A model generated the notes under the pieces. The model had not been told where the DNA came from, searched no databases, and was given only the letters and a program-made list of their open reading frames with translations. The position numbers and the translations under genes were made by a program. From Sinomicrobium kalidii (GTDB lineage: Bacteria > Bacteroidota > Bacteroidia > Flavobacteriales > Flavobacteriaceae): a stretch of 64,000 bases of DNA. Of this stretch, positions 1-9,154 are shown piece after piece. Where the stretch lies: contig NZ_CP089211.1 of assembly GCF_021183825.1 (NCBI RefSeq), forward strand, positions 5,004,501 to 5,068,500, written 5' to 3'. Each line of letters starts with the position of its first letter. Position 1 is the stretch's first letter.

Positions 1-2244
1 GGCTTCGAATTCGGACTTGGTTTCCCTTTTCGGCCAGTAATTGTTTTCCGTATTAACATCGGCGGTTTCCTCTTTGGGGTCTACTATTATCTGGCTTAAC
101 TCTTTGTCCGTAGCAATGACTTTTGAAACTTCGGTATCATTTTTTCGCCATAATTCCACAGGGTATTTCACGGTTTCTTTACTACCATCGGTATAGCTGT
201 ACTCGACAATGAGGGGCATGAGCATTTCTCCCGGTTTTTCAAAGGTTACTTCATAAAAATAGTTAGGTTGTTTTAATTTTGAGCGTTCCTCCGGGGTAAA
301 ATTGTCGAGGATATACTCGTTCAGCGGAGTGGAATGTTCCAGGAGAGAACCGTTTTTAAGTGCTTCGGTATAATTTTCCGCACCCTCTTCCGCAAAAAAT
401 ACAAACGGAACGGTATCCGGAATGTTCCGGGCGGCCATGATCTCTTTAACCTTATCATTGGGTTGAGGAGACACAAAGAATTTTTTTACTTCCTTAACTC
501 CTATGTCTACATGGTCTGTGGTGTAGAACCAGCCTCTCCAGAACCAGTCGAGTTCCACACCGGAGGCGTCCTCCATCGTACGGAAAAAATCTTCCGGGTT
601 GGGGTGCTTGAACATCCAGCGCTGTGCATAGGTTTTGAAAGCATAGTCGAATAACTCGGGCCCCATGATGGTTTCCCGGAGTATGGTAAGTCCGGCTGCC
701 GGTTTACCGTAAGCATTATTACCCAGTTGATAAACGTTTTCCGGGTTGCTCATAATGGGGGCGATATAATCCTGGTTGCCTTTCATATACGTGACCATGG
801 ATGACGGTTTCCCTCTTCTGGAAGGATAATTTTCCATAAAATCCTGCTCGGTAAGATATTGCAGGAAGGTGTTAAGTCCTTCGTCCATCCATCCCCATTG
901 GCGTTCGTCGGAATTGACGATCATAGGGAAAAAATTATGGCCTATTTCGTGGATAATAACACTGATCATCCCGTATTTTACCCTGTCGGAATAGGTGCCG
1001 TCCTCGTCCGGGCGACCATAATTCCAGCAGATCATGGGGTATTCCATGCCCTGGTTTTTGGCGTGTACGGAAATAGCCTTGGGATAGGGATAGTCAAACG
1101 TATGACCGGAATATGATTTCAGGGTATGGGCCACAACCCTGGTGGAATATTCTTCCCACAACGGGTTGCCTTCCTTGGGATACAGCGATTCGGCCATAAC
1201 AGTCCGGTCTCCCATTTTTACCGCCATGGCATCGTATATGAATTTACGCGAAGTGGCAAAGGCAAAATCACGTACACTTTCGGCTTTGAACTCCCAGGTG
1301 TTTTTCCTGTTGGAAAAGGATTTCTCTTTAGCCTCGGCTTCTTCCTGCGTAACGATAACAACGGGTTCGTCAAAAGATTCTGTAGCTTTCTCATACCGTT
1401 TCATCATCGTTCTGGTAAATACGTCCTTACGGTTTTGAAGTTCTCCCGTAGCCTCCAGCATGTGATCTGCGGGGACGGTAATGTTCACCTCGTAATTTCC
1501 GAAGGGAAGGGCAAATTCACCACTGCCCCAGAACTGGTAATTTTGCCAGCCCTCATGATCGTTATATACGGCCATTCTCGGGAAGAACTGGGCTATGACA
1601 TAAGTATTGTTACCGTCTTTCGGGAAATGTTCGTAACCACTCCGCGCCCTGTTTGTTACGTGATTGTTAACATTATACCACCATTTGATGGAAAAAGAGA
1701 TCTTTTCTCCCGGTTGCAGGGGTTCCGGAATATCAATACGCATCATGGTATAGTTGATGGTGTAGGGTAGGGGATTCCCTTTACGGTCTTTTACATATTC
1801 AATATTAAAGCCGCCGTCAAAAGGTTCTTTCAGGTATTTGTCGACAAACCTTTCCGGGCTCTCGGCGGGTGCAAATTTTTCATTGTTTTTATCCAGGGCA
1901 GGGGAGTTTTTGGAACGGATATTCTGGTCGAGCTGCACCCACAGGTATTCCAGTTTATCCGGCGAATTGTTGGTGTAGGTAATGGTTTCTTCGCCGTATA
2001 GTTTCTGGTTTTTGTCGTCGAGTTCTATATCCATCTTGTAATCTGCCTGTTGCTGGTAATAGGCAGGTCCGGGTGCTCCCGAAGCTGTGCGGAACATGTT
2101 GGGGGAGGTAAATTCCTGGTACATCTGGCGGAATTTGTTGGTGTTGACATGTCCTTGTTGTTCCGTGGGTTCTTCCTGTGCGTATGCCCCGGTGAGTAAA
2201 GCCAGCGCCAGGAAAAGGAAGAAGCGTGTTTTTATTGAATTCAT
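1..2244 (-). CDS. Secreted M1-family zinc metallopeptidase (3' end cut by window edge)
   Basis: Open for 748 codons from the ATG at 2244 to the window edge, so the C-terminus is missing. Residues 1-22 form a signal peptide ending in GAYA-Q. The zinc site is HEIGH at residues 432-436 with the third ligand Glu455 in WMDEGLN, the HExxH-x18-E pattern of gluzincin family M1 (aminopeptidase N-like). An upstream GMEYP (about residue 400) corresponds to the family GAMEN exopeptidase motif, here modified to GMEYP. The product should be an exported or periplasmic peptidase that cleaves amino-terminal residues. The next gene on the same strand is the DUF6702 gene, whose 3' end lies 62 bp upstream, so the two may be co-transcribed. 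Fold and activity are well supported; substrate is not. Confidence 0.93.
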   Translation of the reverse strand, partial: MNSIKTRFFLFLALALLTGAYAQEEPTEQQGHVNTNKFRQMYQEFTSPNMFRTASGAPGPAYYQQQADYKMDIELDDKNQKLYGEETITYTNNSPDKLEYLWVQLDQNIRSKNSPALDKNNEKFAPAESPERFVDKYLKEPFDGGFNIEYVKDRKGNPLPYTINYTMMRIDIPEPLQPGEKISFSIKWWYNVNNHVTNRARSGYEHFPKDGNNTYVIAQFFPRMAVYNDHEGWQNYQFWGSGEFALPFGNYEVNITVPADHMLEATGELQNRKDVFTRTMMKRYEKATESFDEPVVIVTQEEAEAKEKSFSNRKNTWEFKAESVRDFAFATSRKFIYDAMAVKMGDRTVMAESLYPKEGNPLWEEYSTRVVAHTLKSYSGHTFDYPYPKAISVHAKNQGMEYPMICWNYGRPDEDGTYSDRVKYGMISVIIHEIGHNFFPMIVNSDERQWGWMDEGLNTFLQYLTEQDFMENYPSRRGKPSSMVTYMKGNQDYIAPIMSNPENVYQLGNNAYGKPAAGLTILRETIMGPELFDYAFKTYAQRWMFKHPNPEDFFRTMEDASGVELDWFWRGWFYTTDHVDIGVKEVKKFFVSPQPNDKVKEIMAARNIPDTVPFVFFAEEGAENYTEALKNGSLLEHSTPLNEYILDNFTPEERSKLKQPNYFYEVTFEKPGEMLMPLIVEYSYTDGSKETVKYPVELWRKNDTEVSKVIATDKELSQIIVDPKEETADVNTENNYWPKRETKSEFEA

Positions 2245-2306
2245 GTCTGAGTTATGTTAGTAAATGATACAGTGTTGCAAATTAGTTATTTTTTGGAAAA
2301 GCCTTG

Positions 2307-2819
2307 TCACTTTTGCTTGAAATTTACCGTACAGCGGTCTTTATCTTTGAGCAGCAGAAAGCTTTTTTTGATATTCTCTGTCCGGATATGTACAATATTT
2401 TGCTGTTCCGGATAGGTTTCATATAAGAGCTTGTTTTCGATCTCAATAGAAGCGGGGAGCGGGGTATCCGGAATTTCGAGGTAGGATACGATCATTCCTT
2501 CCTTGAATTCTTTCCCGACAAACCGGAATTTTTTGACCTTTCCGTTTACCTTTATAATAAATTTATCGGAATAATACTTTTCCAGGTAGGTATCTGCATC
2601 CGGGGTTTCTTTGGCCGTAGCCAGTCTGGATCGTATACCATACCGTTGATCTATGGTTTTTTCAAGATCGTCTACAAAGATCCTGGAAACGATCTGTATG
2701 GCGTGTTCTTCTGTATTGTACCGGACATTTGTTGTACTCACGTAGAACTTATGTGCATTTACAAAAGCAAATAACGGAAAAAGCAGGGCAAAAGCGAATA
2801 TTTTTTTTAAGGGATACAT
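2307..2819 (-). CDS. DUF6702 family secreted protein
   Basis: 170 residues with a signal peptide (MYPLKKIFAFALLFPLFAFVNA-HK). The mature part begins HKFYVSTTNVRYN and continues with IQIVSRIFVDDLEKTI, the typical start of the DUF6702 family found next to M1 peptidases in flavobacteria. It is predicted to be a beta-rich periplasmic protein; no catalytic residues are evident. Its position directly upstream of the metallopeptidase on the same strand suggests shared transcription. Function unknown in the family. Confidence 0.8.
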   Translation of the reverse strand: MYPLKKIFAFALLFPLFAFVNAHKFYVSTTNVRYNTEEHAIQIVSRIFVDDLEKTIDQRYGIRSRLATAKETPDADTYLEKYYSDKFIIKVNGKVKKFRFVGKEFKEGMIVSYLEIPDTPLPASIEIENKLLYETYPEQQNIVHIRTENIKKSFLLLKDKDRCTVNFKQK

Positions 2820-2853
2820 AAATTCAAGTACTAAGTAAAAAGGTAAAAGAAAG

Positions 2854-3702
2854 CTAATCCTTCGGAATAGTGACAGGATTGTTTATCGCTGTGTACCGGG
2901 TGGCCTGAACTTTTAAAAATTGTAACAGTGCCGCCTGATCATCGGTTTTTATGATCCTGTTGTATTCCTGCTGTACGGAACAAAAGTATAAAAAATCGTA
3001 TATCTTTTCCCGGGCGATCCCGGCAGAAAGGAAAAACCGGTCTCCAAAGCTTTTGCGTACCTTTTCCAGTTTTGCCTTTTTCCTTTCCTGTTTAAGGCGG
3101 TTTTTAAGTTTTTTGGTACGTCCGGTAATTCCGTTTATTATGAAATCTGTTTTTAAGCCAATATTAGGGCTTATACTGGTTTTATCAATTACGATAGACT
3201 TATCAGTCGAAGTATACAATTTCCTTTCTGCCTGCGTACGCGGAATAACATGGGTGTTGGGAAGCCCCAGGCTCATGGCGTTGACAGTATCCGTTTTGGC
3301 GTCCCGGAGGTCTGAGTCCAGGTTCCCGGTAAGGTTTTTCAGGATGACTTCGTCCAGTTCGGTCACCTGTTCTTCCAGATCGACAATAAGTGCAGAGCCG
3401 TTCAGGTTGGCTTCGGCAATGACAATTTCCCTGTCTCGGAACTGTACGGCAGAAAACAGCAGGGTATCCCCGGGAGTTGCCGGGATGGAAAAATGGCCCT
3501 TGTTGTCGGTAATAGTGGCTGTATTTGAAGTCTTGTTAATGACGTGTATTCCCTCACGATCCGGATCTTTACTTTTTACTATGCCCGTAACCTGGATTTG
3601 TGCATATAGGCTGCATAAGGGAAGGGGCAGTAAAAAGAAGAAAATGGCCAGTTTTTTTCTGCTGTCCGGATTTTTTTTGTGGTGTGTCTTATCATATCGC
3701 AT
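2854..3702 (-). CDS. Carboxypeptidase-regulatory-like domain protein, copy 1
   Basis: 282 residues. A hydrophobic segment at about 17-35 (KLAIFFFLLPLPLCSLYA) is a signal peptide with an unusually long Lys/Arg-rich n-region. Residues 37-110 form a carboxypeptidase-D-regulatory-like beta-sandwich with the motif GIHVINKTSNTATITDNKGHF and GDTLLFSAVQF; the C-terminal half (about 190-282) is helical and charged, with KLYDFLYFC-type segment near the end. It starts 9 bp downstream of the 3' end of the next copy, so all three paralogues are probably one transcript. Such domains are common in Bacteroidota cell-envelope proteins; no TonB-dependent receptor barrel follows here, so its partner and role are unknown. 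Confidence 0.82.
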   Translation of the reverse strand: MRYDKTHHKKNPDSRKKLAIFFFLLPLPLCSLYAQIQVTGIVKSKDPDREGIHVINKTSNTATITDNKGHFSIPATPGDTLLFSAVQFRDREIVIAEANLNGSALIVDLEEQVTELDEVILKNLTGNLDSDLRDAKTDTVNAMSLGLPNTHVIPRTQAERKLYTSTDKSIVIDKTSISPNIGLKTDFIINGITGRTKKLKNRLKQERKKAKLEKVRKSFGDRFFLSAGIAREKIYDFLYFCSVQQEYNRIIKTDDQAALLQFLKVQATRYTAINNPVTIPKD

Positions 3703-3711
3703 TCCCGGAGT

Positions 3712-4491
3712 TTAGTGTTTTAATGGGGCAAGGGCATTCACTTTTATATATTGTTCTGCCATGACCTTTAGCGTATCGGTCAGGGATATGAGGTCATTGC
3801 TGTTCTTCAGGCGGTCGTAGTTTTCCTGTTCGGCGCAATAGAACAGGAAATCGTATATTTTGTCCTCGGGTATTCCCAGGGAAGTAAAAGTGTGGGATTT
3901 AAGCGCTTCGCGTATTTCCTCGGTCTTTGCTGCATCTTTCTCCAGTTGCACGCGTTTTTTCAATTTTTTGGTCCGTCCGGTTATAGCGTTTATGATGGGG
4001 ATTATGGGGATCAACCCACCTCCTGAGGTTGCTTCAATTAACTTTCTTTGGGTTTTTGAAGGAAGGACCTTCATGGCATTGGGCAATCCGAGGTTTACAG
4101 CGTCAACACTGTCCGTTTTTATTTTGTGTAGGTCTGTAGTCAGGTTCCCGGTAAGATTTTTTAACACCACTTCGTCCAGTTGGGTTACCTGTTCCCGAAG
4201 CTGTACGATGAAAGGATGGGCATTCAACATTTCAGTAGTGACCACGACTTCTTCCTTACGGAACTGTACGGCCGAAAACAGCAGGGTATCTCCTTCCTGT
4301 ACCCGGATATTAAAATAACCTTTGGCATCTGTTATTGTAGCCGATTCGGAAGTTTTATTAATGACATGTATACCCGATACATCCGAAAAGCGGTTTTCGA
4401 CTTTTCCCTGTAAATCAGTCTGGGCACGAAGGCCGTAAAAGGAAAAGGAGAGAAAGCATAGAAGGAGCCTGTTTTTTCTTGTGTTGTGCAA
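3712..4491 (-). CDS. Carboxypeptidase-regulatory-like domain protein, copy 2
   Basis: 259 residues with a signal peptide (RLLLCFLSFSFYGLRAQ). It has the same order as its neighbours: GIHVINKTSESATITDAKGYF, GDTLLFSAVQFRKEEVVV, VTQLDEVVLKNLTGNLTTDL, a basic linker (INAITGRTKKLKKR) and a C-terminal EDKIYDFLFYC block. The similarity to copy 1 runs the full length, so this is a tandem duplication and not just a shared domain. Predicted periplasmic; function unknown. Confidence 0.82.
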   Translation of the reverse strand: MHNTRKNRLLLCFLSFSFYGLRAQTDLQGKVENRFSDVSGIHVINKTSESATITDAKGYFNIRVQEGDTLLFSAVQFRKEEVVVTTEMLNAHPFIVQLREQVTQLDEVVLKNLTGNLTTDLHKIKTDSVDAVNLGLPNAMKVLPSKTQRKLIEATSGGGLIPIIPIINAITGRTKKLKKRVQLEKDAAKTEEIREALKSHTFTSLGIPEDKIYDFLFYCAEQENYDRLKNSNDLISLTDTLKVMAEQYIKVNALAPLKH

Positions 4492-4609
4492 GTCACCGGG
4501 TTATACGTTATGATAGCTTTACGGTGTGTTACCGGGAAACGGCAGGACGCGGGGAGCGCCTGTAAGGATCATATATTCCTTTTTTTGTGGTTTTAAAAAA
4601 GGGGAGAAG

Positions 4610-5344
4610 CTATTCTTCATTAAGGGTTTTGCGGTAATTTTCACTTTGCCGGACCAGGAACTCAATGAGTTCAAATTCATTGTTTTTTCGCAACAATGAT
4701 TGACGCGGGATTTTCATATCACAGTAATAAAGAAAATCGTCTATCTTGTCCTGTGGTATTTTGAGGTCTATGACAAAAAACTCGTCATCATATACCTGGC
4801 GGAGTACTTCACTTACCTTGAGTTGCTTTTTCGGCGTTTCCTGTTCCTTGTTGGAAAGGAAAAGGGCTTTGAAAATATTCACGAAATTGATTCCGTGCCG
4901 TAATCTGTGTTCAGGTGTGGCCATGTTCGGAACTTCGGTAGAGTAGTCTTCTTCATAGCTGAATTCCTTGAATTCCTCTCCTTTGAGTTCGAGGAATTTT
5001 GCCCTGTTTTCCGGGGTTACCACGACCTCTTCCAATTCGGTCACTTTTTCATTGACCTCTACTACAAGACGGTTGTTATTCAGTATGCTGTCGGTAACCT
5101 CTACGGTTTTTAACTGGTAATTTACCGCAGAAAACACAAGCTTGTCGCCAGATTTTACGCTTATTTCAAACTCGCCGTTATCGTTAGTGGTTGTTGCATT
5201 TTCCGTTGTGATGTTTATGACATTCTGATTAGATACATAGGTATTCCTGTACAACACCTGCCCCCTGAGGATAATCCTGTCATCGCTTTGCGAATATGTG
5301 ATGAATGTGCAGAGAAAGGTCAGAATAAATACTATTTTTCGCAT
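4610..5344 (-). CDS. Carboxypeptidase-regulatory-like domain protein, copy 3
   Basis: 244 residues with a signal peptide (KIVFILTFLCTFITYSQ). It is the most divergent of the three paralogues: the core NVINITTENATTTNDNGEFEI, GDKLVFSAVNYQLKTVEV and KVTELEEVVVTPENR is kept, but the basic ITGRTKKLKKR linker is replaced, and the terminal block reads PQDKIDDFLYYCDMK. First gene of the three on the minus strand, so the likely promoter is upstream of 5344. Predicted to be exported; function unknown. Confidence 0.82.
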   Translation of the reverse strand: MRKIVFILTFLCTFITYSQSDDRIILRGQVLYRNTYVSNQNVINITTENATTTNDNGEFEISVKSGDKLVFSAVNYQLKTVEVTDSILNNNRLVVEVNEKVTELEEVVVTPENRAKFLELKGEEFKEFSYEEDYSTEVPNMATPEHRLRHGINFVNIFKALFLSNKEQETPKKQLKVSEVLRQVYDDEFFVIDLKIPQDKIDDFLYYCDMKIPRQSLLRKNNEFELIEFLVRQSENYRKTLNEE

Positions 5345-5550
5345 CGGGTCTTTTTTGGTTCCTATGTTAGTTGCGTACAGGTTTCAGAAAAGAAAAGCGG
5401 GGCCTTCCTTCTCATGGGGGTTGGGTTTACCGTGGGTAAAGAAAACACAAGATTACCGGAAAAAAAACTGTACGGCAATTAAAGTTTTGTTAAATACAAT
5501 ATTTAAATTTACAAAAAATCTGATTAAGGAATTACGCGAAAAACGACTTC

Positions 5551-6264
5551 ATGAAGCGACTTATTATTGCCAGTACATCTACGGTGCACGGCGGTACGTA
5601 CCTGTCTTATATCTCATCCCGGCTTGAACTGTTTTTTTCCGAAACGGACCAAATCCTCTTCATACCTTACGCCAGGCCGGGGGGAATAACTCATGATGAA
5701 TATACCGAAATAGCCCGGAAGGGCCTTGCCCGTACCGGTAAAAAAGTAATTGGCATTCATACCTTTGCAGACCCCGTAAAAGCCGTTCGTGAAGCCCGGG
5801 CGGTGTTTACCGGGGGAGGAAATACTTTTTTGCTGGTTACGCAACTCTACAAAACAGGGGTAATGGAACCGTTGCGGGAGGCGGTATGGAACGGTACCCG
5901 GTATTTCGGCACGAGTGCGGGGGCTAACATTACGGGCTTAACCATGCAAACGACCAACGATATGCCCATTATTTATCCGCCGAGTTTTAAAACCCTGGGA
6001 TTGGTTCCGTTTAATATCAACCCGCATTACCAGGACGCGGATACGAGCAGCAAACATATGGGGGAAACCCGTGAAACACGGATCGGGGAGTTTCATAAAA
6101 TAAATACCCAGCCCGTTGTTGGCCTCCGGGAAGGCAGTTGGTTGGATGTGGAAGGAGATAACATTACACTGGAAGGTGAATTGGCTGCCCGGATCTTCGA
6201 ACAGGGAAAATCACCTTACGAACTGGAAAGCGGAAGTAACATCAGTTTCTGGCCCTCAGTGTGA
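5551..6264 (+). CDS. pepE: Dipeptidase E (peptidase family S51)
   Basis: 237 residues, close to the usual 229-240 for PepE. The nucleophile motif GTSAGAN places Ser122 in the nucleophile elbow, and NPHYQD supplies His159, matching the Ser-His arrangement of the S51 aspartyl dipeptidases. FTGGGNTFLL is the family glycine-rich strand-turn. No signal peptide, so cytoplasmic. It would hydrolyse Asp-X dipeptides, recycling peptides. The 3' end overlaps the convergent SMR-pump gene by 9 bp. Cyanophycinase belongs to the same family, but the length and sequence fit PepE better. Confidence 0.9.
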   Translation: MKRLIIASTSTVHGGTYLSYISSRLELFFSETDQILFIPYARPGGITHDEYTEIARKGLARTGKKVIGIHTFADPVKAVREARAVFTGGGNTFLLVTQLYKTGVMEPLREAVWNGTRYFGTSAGANITGLTMQTTNDMPIIYPPSFKTLGLVPFNINPHYQDADTSSKHMGETRETRIGEFHKINTQPVVGLREGSWLDVEGDNITLEGELAARIFEQGKSPYELESGSNISFWPSV

Positions 6265-6582
6265 AAATATCTTTAACCCGATAATAGAGGCGATAAGGGT
6301 AGTGATAAAAAATAACCTCCAGAAGTCGGCCGGTTCCTTAAAAAAGACGATCCCCATCAATACGGTACCCACGGCCCCTATACCGGTCCAGACGGCATAG
6401 GCTGTGCCTATGGGCAATACCTGTGTGGCACGGTAAAGCAGGTACATGCTTAGCGACAATGACAGGAAAAAGCCCACGATCCACAAATAGGATGTTGTGC
6501 CTGCGGTTTCTTTGGCCTTTCCCAGGCAGAATGTAAAACCCACTTCGAAAAAGCCCGCGATGACAAGGATTAACCAGTGCAT
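6256..6582 (-). CDS. SMR-family small transporter, SugE/Gdx type
   Basis: 108 residues with four hydrophobic helices. The conserved membrane-embedded Glu is at position 13 (ILVIAGFFEVGF), and the stretch GTAYAVWTGIGAVGTVLMGI in helix 3 is a hallmark of the SMR family. The SugE/Gdx subgroup exports guanidinium and some quaternary ammonium compounds; the usual Gdx motif in helix 1 is altered here, so substrate is uncertain. It is convergent with pepE and overlaps it by 9 bp. Confidence 0.88.
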   Translation of the reverse strand: MHWLILVIAGFFEVGFTFCLGKAKETAGTTSYLWIVGFFLSLSLSMYLLYRATQVLPIGTAYAVWTGIGAVGTVLMGIVFFKEPADFWRLFFITTLIASIIGLKIFSH

Positions 6583-6604
6583 TTTTTAGATCAGGTCAGG
6601 TTAT

Positions 6605-7648
6605 TTATTCTTCTTTTTCAGCGATTTTCACCTCGAAGATCTTGTCCCAGTTTTTCCCGGTAATGAAAAAGGTGTCATTTCCGGGGTGATAAGCAATACC
6701 ATTCAGGACGTCGAGGTTTTTGTTCTGGGTTACTTTTTCCTTGAGCCCTCTGAAATCAATAACGCCTTCGATGGCACCGGTTTTCGGGTTTATGATCATT
6801 ACGCCGTCTTTTTGCCAGGTATTGGCGTATATTTTACCCTTGGCGTATTCGAGCTCGTTAGCCCGGGAAAAGACCGAAGTATTGGTTACGGTTTCTATAT
6901 GGTCTTTTTCTTCGAGGGTTTCGGGGTCGAGCATCCATATTTTTTCGGTGCCGTCACTTTTGTAAATATGTGTGCCGTCGTTACACAATCCCCAGCCCTC
7001 TTTACTGTTGCCATAGGGGAAATCCTTTATTTTGTTAAAGTCCATGTCATAGACAAAACCGGTATTGGCCCTCCAGGTCAGCTGGTAGATTTTATCGTTT
7101 AGAATGGTCAGCCCCTCGCCAAAGTGTTCGGCACTCAGCTCCTTTTTCCTGAGCACTTTTCCGGTCCTGTAGTCCACTTTCCTCAAGGTAGATTCGCCCC
7201 GTCTGCCGGTACTTTCATATAAGGTGTCTTTGTAAAATTCGAGCCCTTGCGTAAAGGCATTATCATCGTGCGGATAGGTGTTGATAATGGTGTACGTATA
7301 TATTTCCGGGGCTTTTTCGGCAAGAATGGTTATCGGTTTGGAGATTTTTTCGGATTGCCCCTCGTAATAAACAGTAGCTTCAAGGGTTTGATGCCCGAGA
7401 TGAATACCTTTCAGATTGATATCATTCCCCTCGGTTTGTAACCTTATTCCGTCAATACTATAGGTCACGGAATCTATTTCCAGTTTTTTCCTGTTGGTGA
7501 TACCTGCCTTCAGGGTTTGGTTGTACTGTACCTTTTCCTGTCCTTTCCCTAACGTTATGGAAAATCGTTTGGAGGAAGCCTTATCACCATTACAGGCCAT
7601 AAAAAAGACGAGAAATATGTTGGCAGTTAACCACTTAAGCATTTTCAT
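6605..7648 (-). CDS. Glutaminyl-peptide cyclotransferase-like lipoprotein
   Basis: 347 residues from the ATG at 7648. The N-terminus MKMLKWLTANIFLVFFMAC gives a lipobox with Cys19, so it is a membrane-anchored lipoprotein. The C-terminal 250 residues belong to the glutamine cyclotransferase beta-propeller family (DNAFTQGLEFYKDTLYESTGRRGES, then FGEGLTILNDKIYQLTW and NELEYAKGKIYAN, each typical blade motifs). It converts N-terminal glutamine to pyroglutamate. A longer reading frame begins at 7792, but its extra 48 codons run antisense through the SRP RNA and its promoter and would destroy the lipoprotein signal, so I chose 7648. Confidence 0.9.
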   Translation of the reverse strand: MKMLKWLTANIFLVFFMACNGDKASSKRFSITLGKGQEKVQYNQTLKAGITNRKKLEIDSVTYSIDGIRLQTEGNDINLKGIHLGHQTLEATVYYEGQSEKISKPITILAEKAPEIYTYTIINTYPHDDNAFTQGLEFYKDTLYESTGRRGESTLRKVDYRTGKVLRKKELSAEHFGEGLTILNDKIYQLTWRANTGFVYDMDFNKIKDFPYGNSKEGWGLCNDGTHIYKSDGTEKIWMLDPETLEEKDHIETVTNTSVFSRANELEYAKGKIYANTWQKDGVMIINPKTGAIEGVIDFRGLKEKVTQNKNLDVLNGIAYHPGNDTFFITGKNWDKIFEVKIAEKEE

Positions 7649-7701
7649 ACATATTAAATTAAGAGATAGCAATTTATTCAATAAAATTAAGATGGGAAAC
7701 C

Positions 7702-7732
7702 TTTGGGAAAATATAAAAAAAACATACCTTTG
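7702..7732 (+). promoter_or_regulatory. Bacteroidota-type promoter of the SRP RNA
   Basis: TTTG at 7702-7705 (-33 element) and TACCTTTG at 7725-7732 (-7 element, TAnnTTTG) with a 19-bp spacer. The predicted start is 6 bp downstream at 7738, exactly the first base of the RNA. Confidence 0.8.
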
Positions 7733-7737
7733 CACCC

Positions 7738-7831
7738 GGCAAGTCCTACACGACCAGCTCCTGCAGAATCCCCCAGGGCGGGAACGCAGCAAGGGTATGT
7801 GGTCGTAGCGGTGCGATGTAGGTAGCTTGCC
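7738..7831 (+). ncRNA. ffs: Bacterial small signal recognition particle RNA (4.5S)
   Basis: About 94 nt. The ends pair (GGCAAG with CTTGCC, CCTACA with TGTAGG). The apical domain has the universal SRP core: the GGAA tetraloop at 7781-7784 closed by GCG/CGC, then the asymmetric loop sequence CAGCAAGG opposite CCCCCAGG, which binds Ffh. A run of seven T follows at 7832-7838 and gives the terminator. It partners with Ffh in co-translational targeting of membrane proteins. Confidence 0.95.
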
Positions 7832-7838
7832 TTTTTTT

Positions 7839-8256
7839 GTACCCTGAACTTTCCCGGATCATGTCCAAGAATTTGGAAATCAGGATTAAAGGTTGTGATT
7901 TTTTTGCTTGTTTTGGTTTTGCCACGGATACACGAATGTTTTTTGGGTTGAATGTTGCAAGTGAGGTTGTATTTTGGTTAGTTAAGCATCACGCATCAAC
8001 TCAGTAACTCATTAATCTGTAACAAAAAGGAACTATTTCATAAATGGCAGGTCTCATCTCTTAATGTCCTGCTGTCTTACACCCGAAGCCCGACAACATC
8101 CGTAGCTTTTAGGATTGATACGAAATCTGGCTTCAGCCCCGATCGTAAAGTTTCAATCGCCGACAAATCAATATGCTATTATATTTTTCGGGAAGAAGGC
8201 CTGTTTTAATTTGAAAAAAATTATCTTCGTTTGCTGATTAAATAACGAGATAATCT
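7839..8256. other. Gene-free interval
   Basis: About 420 bp between the SRP RNA and the SDR gene. No convincing ORF or RNA. It contains AT-rich text including a CAACTCAGTAACTCATTAA stretch, similar to the ATAACTCAATAACTCA repeats at 31620-31680 and 48375-48727. Confidence 0.6.
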
Positions 8257-9060
8257 ATGTCGAAAGTAGTCTTAATTACCGGCGGGTCTTCGGGGATCGG
8301 TAAGTGTATGGGCGAGTTCCTTACAGGCAGGGGGTACAGGGTTTACGGCACCAGCAGGAATCCCGATAAGGTAAGCGGATCGGTTTTCCCTCTTCTGAAG
8401 ATGGACGTGCGGGACAAGGCTACGGTAGAGGAGGCTGTTAACAGTATTATCACTATCGAATCACGCCTCGACGTACTTATCAATAATGCGGGGGTCGGGA
8501 TCACCGGGCCGTTGGAAGAAATCCCGGATGACGAGTTGCTGAATAATTTCGAAACCAATGTCTTCGGCCCGATGCGGGTAATAAAATCGGTTCTCCCGCA
8601 TATGCGAGAACAAAAAGATGGTCTTATAATCAACATTACCTCTATTGCGGGATATATGGGATTGCCGTACCGCGGCGTGTACTCTGCTTCCAAGGGGGCA
8701 CTGGAACTCATCACGGAAACATTGAGCATGGAAGTAAAAGGATTCGGTATACGTGCCGTCAATGTAGCCCCGGGCGATTTTGCCACGAATATTGCTGCCG
8801 GAAGATATCACGCCCCGTTAAAGGAGGTATCCCCGTACAGAGAGACTTACGGAAAAGCACTGAAGATGATGGATGAACACGTAGAGGCGGGCAGCGACCC
8901 GGAACAGATGGCCCGGGCAGTGTATGCCATTATCAACAGTAAATCCCCGAAAATACATTACAGGGTGGGGGCATTCGCGCAAAAGTTTTCCATTGTGCTG
9001 AAGCGTACCCTGCCGGATAAAGTTTATGAAAGATTATTGATGAACCATTATAAGTTGTAG
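8257..9060 (+). CDS. Short-chain dehydrogenase/reductase
   Basis: 267 residues, classical SDR. The cofactor motif GGSSGIGK is at about 8-15, the NNAG motif (INNAGVGITGPLEE) at about 75, and the active site has YSAS-K: Tyr142 and Lys146, with the catalytic Ser in INITSIAG. Length and motifs fit NAD(P)-dependent oxidoreductases acting on small alcohols, ketones or lipids. Substrate cannot be told from the sequence. Confidence 0.92.
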   Translation: MSKVVLITGGSSGIGKCMGEFLTGRGYRVYGTSRNPDKVSGSVFPLLKMDVRDKATVEEAVNSIITIESRLDVLINNAGVGITGPLEEIPDDELLNNFETNVFGPMRVIKSVLPHMREQKDGLIINITSIAGYMGLPYRGVYSASKGALELITETLSMEVKGFGIRAVNVAPGDFATNIAAGRYHAPLKEVSPYRETYGKALKMMDEHVEAGSDPEQMARAVYAIINSKSPKIHYRVGAFAQKFSIVLKRTLPDKVYERLLMNHYKL

Positions 9061-9154
9061 TTTTGTAGTCCTTAGTACCATATCCGGTTTTTTACGGAAT
9101 ACACACCACTTGATCTGAAAAAATACAATAACCAATATATTAAAAGTTAAAAGA

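Noticed and set aside
2951..3715. 254-codon frame on the plus strand opposite copy 1 of the carboxypeptidase-regulatory-like genes
   Set aside because: Antisense shadow with Ser/Arg-rich translation.
7649..7792. N-terminal extension of the cyclotransferase gene
   Set aside because: It runs antisense through the SRP RNA and its promoter and would hide the lipoprotein signal; the ATG at 7648 gives a normal lipobox.
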